Shown here: positions 38,898 through 47,831 of the stretch, piece after piece
How the letters are laid out: each line of letters starts with the position of its first letter
How positions within the stretch are numbered: position 1 is the first letter of the stretch
NCBI GenBank assembly: GCA_017406565.1
Contig: JAFQYG010000006.1
Coordinates: 62,001 to 126,000, forward strand
Source of the DNA: Candidatus Saccharimonadota bacterium
Lineage (GTDB): Bacteria > Patescibacteriota > Saccharimonadia > Saccharimonadales > Saccharimonadaceae
Direction of reading: 5' to 3'
DNA: 64,000 bases
Program-made: the position numbers and the translations under genes
Notes under the pieces: model-generated
Told to the model about the DNA's origin: nothing
Databases searched by the model: none
The model's input: the letters and a program-made list of their open reading frames with translations, nothing else

Positions 38898-41123
38898 ATG
38901 TTCAAAAGAATCGTCAAAAGAGACGGCAAAATCGTAAAATTTGATCCAGAAAAAATTACCGAAGCTATCGCTAAGGCTGGTCTTGCCACTGAAGAGTTCA
39001 AGTATGATCGCGCTAAAGCGTTGACCGATAAAGTAATCAAGCGTGCTGATGAAGAAATCACTGCTCGCACCCCCAACGTTGAACAAATCCAAGATATTGT
39101 CGAAGAAGTTTTGATGGAGTCTAGCTTTAAAAAGACTGCACGTTCCTATATTCAATATCGCCAAGAACGTTCACGTCGACGTGAAGCCAAGTCTGATCTC
39201 ATGATGATTTATCGCACCATTTCTCATGCTGATGCTTCTGAAGACTCTGATGTTAAGCGTTCTAACGCCAACGTTGACGGCAACTCTGCTATGGGCAAAA
39301 TGCTCCAATTTGGCGCCGAAGGTTCCAAAGTATTTGCTAAATCTCTGATGCTTCGGCCTGACATTGCTGCTGCTCATGATAATGGTGATATTCATATCCA
39401 TGACCTAGATTTCTACGCTACTGGTACTTTGACTTGTTGTCAGTCCGATCCATTTGTCCTCTTTGAAAATGGTGGTTTTAATACTGGTCACGGTCATCTC
39501 CGTACCCCGAATTCTATTGGTTCTTATGGCGCTCTTGCCGCAATTTTACTCCAAGCCAACCAGAATGAGCAACACGGTGGTCAGTCTATTCCAAATTTTG
39601 ACTATGCTATGGCTCCTGGGGTTAATAAATCTTTTAGAAAAGCTTTGAAGCGCAACCTCAAAAAATACAACAAGTTTACTGGCAAAAAACTTGATCTCGA
39701 TATCAAGGATACTTATGAATATGGTGACGATGATAAGCTCAAAAAAGCCAAATGGCCTAAAGAAATTATCGAGGCTTCCAACGAAGATACTGAGCGCGAG
39801 ACTCTCCAAGCTATGGAAGGTTTTGTCCATAATCTCAACACTATGCATTCCCGTGCCGGTGCTCAGGTGCCATTTACATCCATTAACTTTGGCACCGACA
39901 CTACTCCAGCCGGTCGCCTTGTCTCTCTAGATCTACTTCAAGCCACTGAAAACGGTCTTGGTAAAGGCGAAACTCCAATTTTCCCGATCAGTATTTTGAA
40001 AGTCAAAGAGGGAATCAATTATAATCCCGAGGATCCTAACTACGATATTTTCAAACGTTCCATGGAAGTTTCTGCCAAGCGTCTTTTCCCGAATTTCTGC
40101 TTCATAGATGCTCCATACAATCTCAAATATTACAAAAAAGGCGATTATCGTACCGAAATTGCCACCATGGGCTGCCGTACACGTGTCTTCTCTTCAGTTT
40201 TTCCAGAGTCTGATGGCATCGTTACTGGTCGTGGTAATCTCTCATTCACCACTGTCAATCTCGTCCGTATCGGCATCAAACACGGAATTTGCTTGAAGGA
40301 GCGTAAAGAAGCTGACTGGGAAGGCTTCTACAAAGAACTCGACGAAAAAATGGATCTCGTCCGCGATGAGCTTCTCGAACGCTTTGACTTCCAAGCCAAC
40401 CAACACGTTCGTAACTTCCCATTCTTAATGGGGCAAGGGAACTGGTTTGGTTCTGAAAAACTCGGCCCTAATGATACTCTAAGAGACGTGATTAAACATG
40501 GTACTTTGTCTATTGGCTTCATCGGTCTAGCTGAAACACTCGTTGCGATGACTGGCAAACACCATGGCGAAGATGAAGATGCGCGTGATCTTGGCCTCGA
40601 TATCATCACTCACATGCGTGAAAAATGTGACGAATATAGTAAAAAGCACAAATTGAATTTCAGTCTCCTTGCTACTCCAGCTGAAGGTATCGCTGGTCGC
40701 TTTACTAAGATTGATCGCAAAGAATTCGGTAAAATCAAAGGCGTTACCGACAGGGAATTCTACACCAACTCATTCCACGTACCTGTCTATTATCCAATTA
40801 GTGCTTTTGAAAAAATTGAGATTGAGGCCCCTTACCACAATCTCTGTAACGCCGGCCACATCACCTACATCGAATTAGACGGTGATCCATCTCAAAATAT
40901 TGCCGCCTTTGAGTCCGTTATTCGCAAGATGCACGACGAAGGTATCGGTTATGGTTCTATTAACCATCCAGTTGATCGCGATCCAGTCTGTGGATTCTCA
41001 GGCATCATCACTGGTGACCGTTGTCCGCACTGTGGTCGTCTTGAAGGTGATCTTCCGTTCGAAAAAGTTTGCGACTGTGTTAATTGCGATTGCGCAGACT
41101 GCAGCTGCACAAAAAAAGATTAA
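38898..41123 (+). CDS. nrdD: Anaerobic ribonucleoside-triphosphate reductase, large protein without the glycyl-radical tail
   Basis: The protein is 741 residues from ATG 38898 (AAGGAGG 5 nt upstream). An ATP-cone (IVKRDGKIVKFDPEKITEAI) starts the protein. The catalytic region has GTLTCCQSDPFVLFENGG and ATMGCRTRVFSSV (Cys about 426). The end has HPVDRDPVCGFSGI and CPHCGRLEGDLPFE, the normal approach to the tail. Instead of the usual RRITGYLxG...RVKH glycyl-radical segment it closes with VCDCVNCDCADCSCTKKD. No such tail is found in any frame downstream. The missing segment is encoded at 3409-3849. It makes deoxyribonucleotides, with nrdG next door as activase. Confidence 0.92.
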   Translation: MFKRIVKRDGKIVKFDPEKITEAIAKAGLATEEFKYDRAKALTDKVIKRADEEITARTPNVEQIQDIVEEVLMESSFKKTARSYIQYRQERSRRREAKSDLMMIYRTISHADASEDSDVKRSNANVDGNSAMGKMLQFGAEGSKVFAKSLMLRPDIAAAHDNGDIHIHDLDFYATGTLTCCQSDPFVLFENGGFNTGHGHLRTPNSIGSYGALAAILLQANQNEQHGGQSIPNFDYAMAPGVNKSFRKALKRNLKKYNKFTGKKLDLDIKDTYEYGDDDKLKKAKWPKEIIEASNEDTERETLQAMEGFVHNLNTMHSRAGAQVPFTSINFGTDTTPAGRLVSLDLLQATENGLGKGETPIFPISILKVKEGINYNPEDPNYDIFKRSMEVSAKRLFPNFCFIDAPYNLKYYKKGDYRTEIATMGCRTRVFSSVFPESDGIVTGRGNLSFTTVNLVRIGIKHGICLKERKEADWEGFYKELDEKMDLVRDELLERFDFQANQHVRNFPFLMGQGNWFGSEKLGPNDTLRDVIKHGTLSIGFIGLAETLVAMTGKHHGEDEDARDLGLDIITHMREKCDEYSKKHKLNFSLLATPAEGIAGRFTKIDRKEFGKIKGVTDREFYTNSFHVPVYYPISAFEKIEIEAPYHNLCNAGHITYIELDGDPSQNIAAFESVIRKMHDEGIGYGSINHPVDRDPVCGFSGIITGDRCPHCGRLEGDLPFEKVCDCVNCDCADCSCTKKD

Positions 41124-41136
41124 ATTGGAAACAATA

Positions 41137-41688
41137 ATGACTGATTGGAAAAAAATATCACTAGAAAAACTCGCTAAGCAACTTGAGACACCGGAAGGCT
41201 ATATTCGCCTTTCGGCTCCTCTCGAACACGATAATATCGTAAACGGCGATGGTCTTAGAGTAGTTTTGTGGACTCAAGGTTGTCCTAACCATTGTAAAGG
41301 TTGCCAAAATCCTGAAACTTGGGACTACAAAGCTGGTTATCTTGCTAAAATTGATGATGTCAAACAAGAATTACGTCAATTCCGCGGGCAGGCTGGTCTT
41401 ACATTCTGTGGTGGGGAACCATTCGTTCAAGCTAAAGCTTGCAAGGAAATTGCTGATTGGTGCCGTCAAGAAATGGGTTGGAATGTTTGGAGCTTCTCTG
41501 GTTTTACCTACGAAGTCATTAAAGAATACGGTAAAGGACCTTGGGATTTCCTTAAATCTCTTGATGCTCTTATTGATGGACCGTTCATTTTGAGTCAACG
41601 TGACCTAAGCCTTAGATTTCGTGGCTCTAAAAATCAACGTTTATTACATTTAAAACAAGGCAAGGGTGAGATTTTGTCAATAGAATAA
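41137..41688 (+). CDS. nrdG: Anaerobic ribonucleotide reductase activating protein
   Basis: The protein is 183 residues from ATG 41137. The radical SAM cluster motif is CPNHCKGCQNPETW (CxxxCxxC), and LTFCGGEPF (GGE-type SAM-binding motif) follows. It would generate the glycyl radical, here probably on the separate small protein rather than on NrdD itself. It follows nrdD after 13 nt and should share its NrdR-controlled promoter. A longer frame upstream lies within nrdD and is rejected. Confidence 0.92.
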   Translation: MTDWKKISLEKLAKQLETPEGYIRLSAPLEHDNIVNGDGLRVVLWTQGCPNHCKGCQNPETWDYKAGYLAKIDDVKQELRQFRGQAGLTFCGGEPFVQAKACKEIADWCRQEMGWNVWSFSGFTYEVIKEYGKGPWDFLKSLDALIDGPFILSQRDLSLRFRGSKNQRLLHLKQGKGEILSIE

Positions 41689-41725
41689 TATCTGATATAA
41701 TAAAACTAATAAATGTGGAGGAAAA

Positions 41726-42583
41726 ATGGATAGCAACATGTTTACAATCCTGCCGATGAGCCAACGATTCTCACTTAAGCCAGGTGAAACTTACGAAGGG
41801 TCAATTACCGTAGTTAACCCAGTGGACGCTACTGAAGATTTTGTATACAAAGCATCTATCGTCCCTTATGGTGTATCGGGCGAAGATTACCAAGCTGATC
41901 TAATAACTGATTCCGATCACACTATGATTGCCAAGTGGATTAAGATCGAGGAACCCACTGGTAAAGTTAAACCAAATGAATCTAAAAAAGTAAATTTCAA
42001 AATTACTGTACCAAAAGATGCTCCTGCAGGTGGCCAATACGCTGCTATCACCGTTACTTCAAATAATGATGCCAATGGTGGAGATGGTGTCACTGTCCAG
42101 AACGTTTTCGAGATGGCTAGTATTATTTACGGTACAGTTGCCGGTGAAACTAGGCACGAAGGTGAAGTTGAAGAAAACACTATTCCAGGTTTTGTTGTAA
42201 ATACACCAGTTAAACTCACTGCTAAAATCACCAATAGTGGTAACGTTCACGCTGATGCTACTTTCATTATTTCCGTATCCGATTTCTTCACTGGTCGCGT
42301 CATTCTACCTACTGAAGAAAATGACGGCGAATACAACGAAATCATCATGCCAGACACCACCCGTGTGGCCGAACGTGAAGTCAATGATCTCCCTGCCCTA
42401 GGCGTAGTAAAGATTAACCAAACCATTTATTATAATGGCAAGGTTTCAACTGTCGAAAAAAATGTCATTATTTGCCCAATTTGGTTTATGCTTCTTGTGT
42501 TTGCTACGATTGGTGCTATTATTTGGACCATTGTTCACCTAATTAGGAAACATCGTAAAAACAAGCGCCACATTGACGCCTAA
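41726..42583 (+). CDS. Membrane-anchored protein with Ig-like/DUF916-like extracellular region
   Basis: The protein has 285 residues. It begins with beta-strand domains (FSLKPGETYEGSITVVNPVD, VNFKITVPKDAPAGGQYAAI) like those of DUF916/WxL-associated surface proteins. A C-terminal helix (FMLLVFATIGAIIWTIVHL) and basic tail RKHRKNKR anchor it. No N-terminal signal peptide is visible, which is odd for the topology implied. A GTGGAGG site precedes the ATG. Confidence 0.55.
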   Translation: MDSNMFTILPMSQRFSLKPGETYEGSITVVNPVDATEDFVYKASIVPYGVSGEDYQADLITDSDHTMIAKWIKIEEPTGKVKPNESKKVNFKITVPKDAPAGGQYAAITVTSNNDANGGDGVTVQNVFEMASIIYGTVAGETRHEGEVEENTIPGFVVNTPVKLTAKITNSGNVHADATFIISVSDFFTGRVILPTEENDGEYNEIIMPDTTRVAEREVNDLPALGVVKINQTIYYNGKVSTVEKNVIICPIWFMLLVFATIGAIIWTIVHLIRKHRKNKRHIDA

Positions 42584-42610
42584 TCCCTATAAGTGTTGTA
42601 TAATATAGAT

Positions 42611-44110
42611 ATGAAACCTTCGGCTAAAAAATCCGAACGTGTTGAGCATGCGATAGAAGTAGCCAAAGCTGCCCACGAAGGGCAGACCCGAAAAACTGGC
42701 GAACCGTATATCGTGCATCCTTTAGCTGTCCAAAAAATTCTCGAAGAATGGGGCATGGATGAAGACACTATCATCGCAGGGATACTGCATGACACTGTTG
42801 AAGATACCGATCTCACTCTTGACGATATTCGTCATGAATTTGGAGAATCGGTCGCTTTTCTTGTTGATGGCGTGACTAAACTCTCTACCGCTCGCACTGG
42901 TATGCGTGATATTGATACTTATCTACCGTCCACTAGAGATAATTTTCTCCGTCTCATGATTGCACTCGGCGATGATATCCGTGTTCTTATTATTAAACTT
43001 GCCGATCGCCTTCATAATCTGCGTACTCTTTCAGCTCTACCACCCGACAAACAAAAAAAGATTGCCAAGGAATCCCTAGAAGTGTTTGCGCCACTAGCTG
43101 ATCGCCTTAACATGGGACTCCTTCGTGTTGAAATGGCCGACCTTTCCTTTAAATATGTTGACCCTAAACGTTATGACGAATTAAAAACTCTCATTGAAAA
43201 ATACAATAAAGCTGCCGAAAAATCTTTAAATAAAATTAAAGATGAAGTATCAAACGCCCTCAAGAAAGAAAAGATACACTTCACAATCTCTGGTCGCGTG
43301 AAGTCAGTTTATTCGCTTCACAAAAAACTCGCTAAACACAGTCAAAACATCAATGAGATCTACGATCTCACTGCTCTTCGTATTATTGTTGATGATATCA
43401 CTGATTGCTATCTCACACTCGGTATCATTCATTCACTTTATATGCCAATGAATGGTCGTATTAAAGATTACATCGCGATGCCTAAACAAAACGGTTATCA
43501 ATCACTGCACACTACTGTTATCACAAAAGATAAACACGTCGTGGAATTTCAGATTCGTACTCACGAAATGCACGAATATGCTGAGCACGGTCTTGCTGCC
43601 AGCTTCTATTATAATGAACAAAAACTTACCGAGAACTACAAAAAAGGGAAGATCGAACATTTACCAACTAATTTGCTTTGGATTACTGAACTTCAAATGA
43701 CTGCCGCCAAACTTCGTGAGGGCAAAAAAGTTGATCTTAAAAAATTAAAACTCAATCTATTTGCCGATAAGATATTTGTTTATACCCCCAAAGGTGACAT
43801 TATCGATCTTCCTGCTGGCGCGATGCCACTAGATTTCGCTTATCGTCTCCATTCTGAAATTGGTGACCACGTGGTCGGTGTCAAAATAAATGGTAAGATG
43901 AGTAACTTGAACAAAAAACTAGAACAAGGCGATATTGTCGAAATTCTTACTTCCAAAAACCAGACGCCAAAGCAAAACTGGCTTGACAAAATTTTTACCC
44001 CTCACGCCCGTTCTAAATTGATGCGCGCCCTTAATCTTTCCGCTCGTTCTGCCGCCGGTGAAAGCATTGACAAGAATAAAAAACACCGCAAGCCTCGTTC
44101 TGATAAATAA
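42611..44110 (+). CDS. RelA/SpoT-type (p)ppGpp synthetase/hydrolase
   Basis: The protein is 499 residues from ATG 42611. The HD hydrolase domain (EPYIVHPLAV, ILHDTVEDT), the synthetase domain (YDLTALRIIVDD, AMPKQNGYQSLHT) and TGS domain (FVYTPKGDIIDLPAGA) are present in order. The C-terminal helical, zinc-finger and ACT domains of long RelA/SpoT (~730 residues) are absent. It would control the stringent response. TATAAT at 42599-42604 ends 6 nt before the ATG and an in-frame upstream start is rejected for that reason. Confidence 0.9.
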   Translation: MKPSAKKSERVEHAIEVAKAAHEGQTRKTGEPYIVHPLAVQKILEEWGMDEDTIIAGILHDTVEDTDLTLDDIRHEFGESVAFLVDGVTKLSTARTGMRDIDTYLPSTRDNFLRLMIALGDDIRVLIIKLADRLHNLRTLSALPPDKQKKIAKESLEVFAPLADRLNMGLLRVEMADLSFKYVDPKRYDELKTLIEKYNKAAEKSLNKIKDEVSNALKKEKIHFTISGRVKSVYSLHKKLAKHSQNINEIYDLTALRIIVDDITDCYLTLGIIHSLYMPMNGRIKDYIAMPKQNGYQSLHTTVITKDKHVVEFQIRTHEMHEYAEHGLAASFYYNEQKLTENYKKGKIEHLPTNLLWITELQMTAAKLREGKKVDLKKLKLNLFADKIFVYTPKGDIIDLPAGAMPLDFAYRLHSEIGDHVVGVKINGKMSNLNKKLEQGDIVEILTSKNQTPKQNWLDKIFTPHARSKLMRALNLSARSAAGESIDKNKKHRKPRSDK

Positions 44111-44127
44111 TTAGTTTGTTCACTATA

Positions 44128-44233
44128 AAAAATGGAGCCGATGGCAGGGATCGCACCGAGCATTAGCGAGGTCCGATCCCGTATTTTTGATGTTTTATTC
44201 TCCACAAAAAAATGGAGCCGATGGCAGGGATCG
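44128..44233. repeat. 27-bp direct repeat of the tRNA-Thr 3' end with a hairpin between copies
   Basis: The last ~21 bases of tRNA-Thr plus six flanking A/T bases are present twice, 80 bp apart (about 44127-44153 and 44207-44233). Between them a palindrome GGGATCGCACC...GGTCCGATCCC (44146-44181) with a GAGCATTAGCGA loop resembles the core of the palindromic elements elsewhere in the window. The first copy is only a 3' fragment of a tRNA. Confidence 0.7.
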
Positions 44234-44288
44234 AACCTGTGACCTGCTCGTTACGAATGAGCTGCTCTACCAACTGAGCTACATCGGC
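44213..44288 (-). tRNA. tRNA-Thr (CGT)
   Basis: On the reverse strand the 76-nt cloverleaf has acceptor GCCGATG/CATCGGC, D-arm GCTCAGTTGGTAGAGC, anticodon loop TTCGTAA (CGT), T-loop GGTTCGATCC and encoded CCA. One A-C mismatch is at the bottom of the anticodon stem. Confidence 0.92.
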
Positions 44289-44366
44289 ATCAATTTATTT
44301 AATCAGTACTTGCCTTATTATATCATATATGTGCTATAATAGTACCAATAAAGGAGTTATGTTTTT

Positions 44367-44981
44367 ATGGCAAAAGCAGAAATTATTAAACATCCTGTAG
44401 AACGGGTGAGTGGTGATCTCAAACAGTCCGCCTGGGCAGCGATTATTGAGTCACTCGTAACTATTATTCTTGGGATTTTTCTTATTGCTTTTCCAGACAC
44501 AGTCATTAAAGTGATAGCATATATAGTTGGTATATTCTTTGTCATAAAAGGCATTTATCAAATCATCACTTATTTTATCGTAAAAGGGCAGAACGACTTC
44601 TTTAATAACGGTCTTTTATTTGGCATCATATCTGCTCTAGTTGGTGTCACTGCACTCGTAATGGGGGAAGAAATCGCCGGAGTTTTTCGAATCGTCATCG
44701 GCATTTGGATTATTTATGAATCATTAGTCCGCGTTAATACTGCAATCAAATTACATGCTGCAAGCATTGAAGCTTGGAAGCTCTCGCTCATCCTTGCTCT
44801 TGCTATGTTAGTAGTCGGCGTTTTTATTACCTTCTTCGAAGGTGCAGTAGTCGTCTTAATTGGTTGGATGATGATATTAAGTGGCGTTATTGGCATTATC
44901 GGCGATGTTATGTTCATTCAAAATGTCAATACATTAGTAGATAAACTTACTGGCAAGGCTCATGAAAACTCTAAAAACTGA
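44367..44981 (+). CDS. DUF308/HdeD-like membrane protein
   Basis: The protein has 204 residues with six hydrophobic helices arranged as repeated pairs (SLVTIILGIFLIAFPDTVIK, FGIISALVGVTALVMG, ILALAMLVVGVFITFFEG), as in the HdeD family. Function is unknown. TGCTATAAT at 44332-44340 and AAAGGAG precede the ATG. Its 3' end overlaps the next gene by 20 nt. Confidence 0.65.
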   Translation: MAKAEIIKHPVERVSGDLKQSAWAAIIESLVTIILGIFLIAFPDTVIKVIAYIVGIFFVIKGIYQIITYFIVKGQNDFFNNGLLFGIISALVGVTALVMGEEIAGVFRIVIGIWIIYESLVRVNTAIKLHAASIEAWKLSLILALAMLVVGVFITFFEGAVVVLIGWMMILSGVIGIIGDVMFIQNVNTLVDKLTGKAHENSKN

Positions 44982-45324
44982 TTTTATCAAAATTTATCAA
45001 ACGGAAAGAGGGCTTCTCTTATTTATGATTTTGAACCTTCTTATTTCGCTTGGGTTATTTATCTTTTCTATCTTAAGTCTTAACCCAAGTGCGTCAGTCG
45101 TTAAAGTTGGTTATGGTGATATTGGTGGATATCACGATGGTACATGGGTTGGCTTAATCGCTTTTCCAATTCTTGCCATAATTTATGGCATACTCCATAA
45201 CATCCTTGCTATTCGTATTTTCCATAAGCGTGGCAGTGGTATGGCCAAATTCTTCCTCATTACTACTACAGGTTTGATTCTTTCCACTATTCTCGTATTA
45301 GTACGTTTGCTCGGAGAGGCTTAA
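44962..45324 (+). CDS. Small membrane protein, three hydrophobic helices
   Basis: The protein has 120 residues. Hydrophobic stretches are LLLFMILNLLISLGLFIFSI, WVGLIAFPILAIIYGILHNI and FFLITTTGLILSTILVL. Family not recognised. It overlaps the HdeD-like gene and ends 1 nt before the glycosyltransferase gene, so the three are probably one operon. Confidence 0.6.
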   Translation: MKTLKTDFIKIYQTERGLLLFMILNLLISLGLFIFSILSLNPSASVVKVGYGDIGGYHDGTWVGLIAFPILAIIYGILHNILAIRIFHKRGSGMAKFFLITTTGLILSTILVLVRLLGEA

Positions 45325-45325
45325 A

Positions 45326-46951
45326 ATGCGTAAAAACCTTGAAATTCCTCAGGGCAAACGCACTAAGCTCTACAGATTTCTTGAAATTCTACCTGGCGCC
45401 ATCTCATACGGTGCCATCATTCTTCTATTTGTACTTTCATTGGTAAATCCCGTGCTAGGGGCAATTTATTTATTCATTATCATTGCTAGTACCTTAGTCA
45501 AAGCAATCGGTGTGGCCTATCGTACCATCCAAGGTTATGAAGTTATTAAGCGTGCTAATCGAGTGGATTGGCGTAAACGTTTAGAAGATCTTGAAAATCC
45601 ACACGATTCCTATGAACGTCTCTCAAATAAAAGCAACAAAAGCTATCATTATTCTAAGCACATTGAAAATCTAAAAATGATGGCAACCGCTGAATCTGAT
45701 TATCCTAAGCCATCTTCCATTTACCATGCCGTTATTATGACAGCATATAATGAAGGACCAGAAGTGTTAGAGCCATCAATAGAAGCAATTATTAAAAATA
45801 CTTTTCCAAGCAACCGTGTCATTTTTGTTTTAGCGTATGAAGAACGTGGTGGTGAAACTATCGAAAAAACCGTTAAGCAATTATGCACAAAATATAAAGG
45901 TATTTTTAAAGATTTTCTTCTTGTTAAACATCCAGCTGATTTACCAGGTGAGGTAATTGGTAAGGGCCCTAATCTAACGTACGCTGGGTTCGCTTTGGCT
46001 GATTATGTAAAAGCCAAACATATTCCTATTGAAAACGTTATTGTCACTTCGCTTGACAGTGACAACCACATGGCCCCAAAGTATCTGGACTCAGTTACAT
46101 ATGAATTTATCACACACCCTAATCGCCAGCACCTCAGCTATCAGCCAGTTTCATTATTCATGAACAATATTTGGGATGCGCCTGCCCCTACACGTATTAT
46201 TGCCGTCTCAAATTCCTTCTTCAATGTTATCACTACCATGCGCCCACACCTTCTTCGTAACTTCGCTTCGCATTCACAGCCTTTGCAGGCTCTCAAGGCT
46301 ATGGATTTTTGGAGTAAACGCACCATTGTCGAAGATGGTCATCAATATTGGCGTAGTTTGTTTTTCTTCAATGGCGATTATTCGGTCTTACCAATTCGAA
46401 TTCCTATTTATCAAGACGCAGTCATTGATGAGACTTTTTGGAAGACCGTTAAAGCACAGTTTATCCAGGTACGACGTTGGTATTATGGTGCGAGCGATAT
46501 TGCTTACGTAGGCTCTAAATTGTTTGTATCAAAAAGCAAACGTCTCGTCCCATTTTGGCAACTCTTTCCTAAGTTTTGGCGCTTACTAGATGGCCATGTT
46601 ACTTTAGCGATTCTTGCCCCCATTGTCGCCTTTGGTGGCTGGGTACCGATGATTATGAACATATCTGCGCACTCAATGATAACTTATAATATTCCAAATA
46701 TAGTCAGTATAGTGGAAACATTCGCATCAATTGGTATTATTGTGTCAGTCTTAGTCTCGCTTAAAATGCTCCCCAAACGTCCCACAAAATACAAAAAAGG
46801 CCGTAATTTCCTAATGATTATTCAGTGGATTTTGATGCCGATTACCTCAATCGTCTATCAGTCTTTAGCCGCATTCTATGCTCAGACTCGGCTCATGTTA
46901 GGGAAATACATGGAAAAGTTTGATGTCACAAAAAAAGTTGTCAAAAACTAG
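45326..46951 (+). CDS. Family 2 glycosyltransferase, membrane-bound
   Basis: The protein has 541 residues. Two N-terminal helices precede a GT-A domain (VIMTAYNEGPEVLEPSIEAI at about 136, DSDNHMAPKYL as the DxD site near 235) and the QVRRWYY acceptor motif near 385. Two or three C-terminal helices follow. QxxRW is typical of processive beta-glycosyltransferases such as cellulose or hyaluronan synthases. A surface polysaccharide or glycolipid role is likely, but the product is unknown. Confidence 0.75.
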   Translation: MRKNLEIPQGKRTKLYRFLEILPGAISYGAIILLFVLSLVNPVLGAIYLFIIIASTLVKAIGVAYRTIQGYEVIKRANRVDWRKRLEDLENPHDSYERLSNKSNKSYHYSKHIENLKMMATAESDYPKPSSIYHAVIMTAYNEGPEVLEPSIEAIIKNTFPSNRVIFVLAYEERGGETIEKTVKQLCTKYKGIFKDFLLVKHPADLPGEVIGKGPNLTYAGFALADYVKAKHIPIENVIVTSLDSDNHMAPKYLDSVTYEFITHPNRQHLSYQPVSLFMNNIWDAPAPTRIIAVSNSFFNVITTMRPHLLRNFASHSQPLQALKAMDFWSKRTIVEDGHQYWRSLFFFNGDYSVLPIRIPIYQDAVIDETFWKTVKAQFIQVRRWYYGASDIAYVGSKLFVSKSKRLVPFWQLFPKFWRLLDGHVTLAILAPIVAFGGWVPMIMNISAHSMITYNIPNIVSIVETFASIGIIVSVLVSLKMLPKRPTKYKKGRNFLMIIQWILMPITSIVYQSLAAFYAQTRLMLGKYMEKFDVTKKVVKN

Positions 46952-46971
46952 CTATGCTATAATTAATAATC

Positions 46972-47529
46972 GTGGACCGAATCACAGAAAAGAAACTAGA
47001 GAACAAAAGATTTAAGAAAACTGAAGAAGCCATTATTATGGCTTTTTTCTTGATCAAGGATTATTCAAATACTGAAAGATTTATTAGAGCCGCCAAGATA
47101 TCACGTTCAACCCTTTATCGTCACCACGAAACTGTGTCTCAGATTGTCCCAGATTATGAGAAATTCATTTTGAAAAGATACCAAAAAACTATTCAAAAAC
47201 TACCAACAAAAACTGACCTATATAATATATACCGAAGAACGCTGATTTTTATGATTGCTAATAAAAGAATTACTCAATTCTTGTATAAATTCGGTAGCCA
47301 CAGCACACTTGAAAAAATGATTCATTGTCTCCGCCCAAGAATTTTTGCTTCAGGCAAAATAACAAACAATGAAATGTTTAGAATATATGCCAAAGAAGTG
47401 GTAGGCATTATCGAACAATGGGAATTAGACGGCTTTAAAATGGATGGGATTCCTTCAACAGTAGGGAAGATTATGTATTTGACCAATAACGCAAGAAGAC
47501 AACTTGGTCCAATCACTAGCCAAAAATAG
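46972..47529 (+). CDS. TetR-like transcriptional regulator
   Basis: The protein has 185 residues. The N-terminal HTH segment FIRAAKISRSTLYRHHETV and the helical remainder fit TetR/AcrR proteins, though similarity is loose. It starts with GTG 46972; TGC-TATAAT at 46956-46963 ends 8 nt before it, which suggests a leaderless GTG start. A 26-bp perfect palindrome lies 200 bp downstream at 47733 and could be its operator. Confidence 0.55.
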   Translation: MDRITEKKLENKRFKKTEEAIIMAFFLIKDYSNTERFIRAAKISRSTLYRHHETVSQIVPDYEKFILKRYQKTIQKLPTKTDLYNIYRRTLIFMIANKRITQFLYKFGSHSTLEKMIHCLRPRIFASGKITNNEMFRIYAKEVVGIIEQWELDGFKMDGIPSTVGKIMYLTNNARRQLGPITSQK

Positions 47530-47554
47530 CAATAATATGGTATAATACAGATAC

Positions 47555-47631
47555 GGGTTGTTAGCTCAGTTGGCTAGAGCGTCTCGTTTACACCGAGAAG
47601 GTCGGGGGTTCGAGCCCCTCACAACCCACCA
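47555..47631 (+). tRNA. tRNA-Val (TAC)
   Basis: A 77-nt cloverleaf has acceptor GGGTTGT/ACAACCC, anticodon stem TCTCG/CGAGA with loop TTTACAC (anticodon TAC), T-loop GGTTCGAGCC and encoded CCA. TGG-TATAAT lies about 10 nt upstream (47538-47546). Confidence 0.95.
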
Positions 47632-47641
47632 ATTATAATGC

Positions 47642-47667
47642 AAACCCTTAGCAAAGGGTTTATTTTT
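47642..47667 (+). terminator. Terminator after tRNA-Val(TAC)
   Basis: An 8-bp stem AAACCCTT/AAGGGTTT with a short loop runs into a T-rich tract. Confidence 0.75.
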
Positions 47668-47732
47668 ATTTAGCACTACCTTTACTTCCTCCGTTTTTTA
47701 TACTTTACTCATACAACTAAATTCAATTTTTA

Positions 47733-47758
47733 AGTTTTGCAACATTTGTTGCAAAACT
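47733..47758. promoter_or_regulatory. 26-bp perfect palindrome, operator-like
   Basis: AGTTTTGCAACA and its exact complement are separated by two bases. It lies upstream of the likely promoter (TGC-TAAAAT at 47791-47799) of the racemase-like gene and downstream of a TetR-like gene, so it is a candidate repressor site. It has no T-run and is not an obvious terminator. Confidence 0.55.
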
Positions 47759-47831
47759 CGTTGTTTCAATCTTCCAGACATTAAATAAAATGCTAAAATC
47801 ATCGAAAGTGGAAGGAGAAAGGATTTTTATT

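Noticed and set aside
38877-41123. NrdD tail lost through a sequencing frameshift
   Set aside because: I read all three forward frames from 41000 to the nrdG start; none encodes RRITGYL or RVKH, and the separate NrdR-controlled gene supplies that segment.
44133-44153. A second tRNA-Thr gene
   Set aside because: Only the 3' acceptor and part of the T-arm are present; no anticodon arm exists in this copy.
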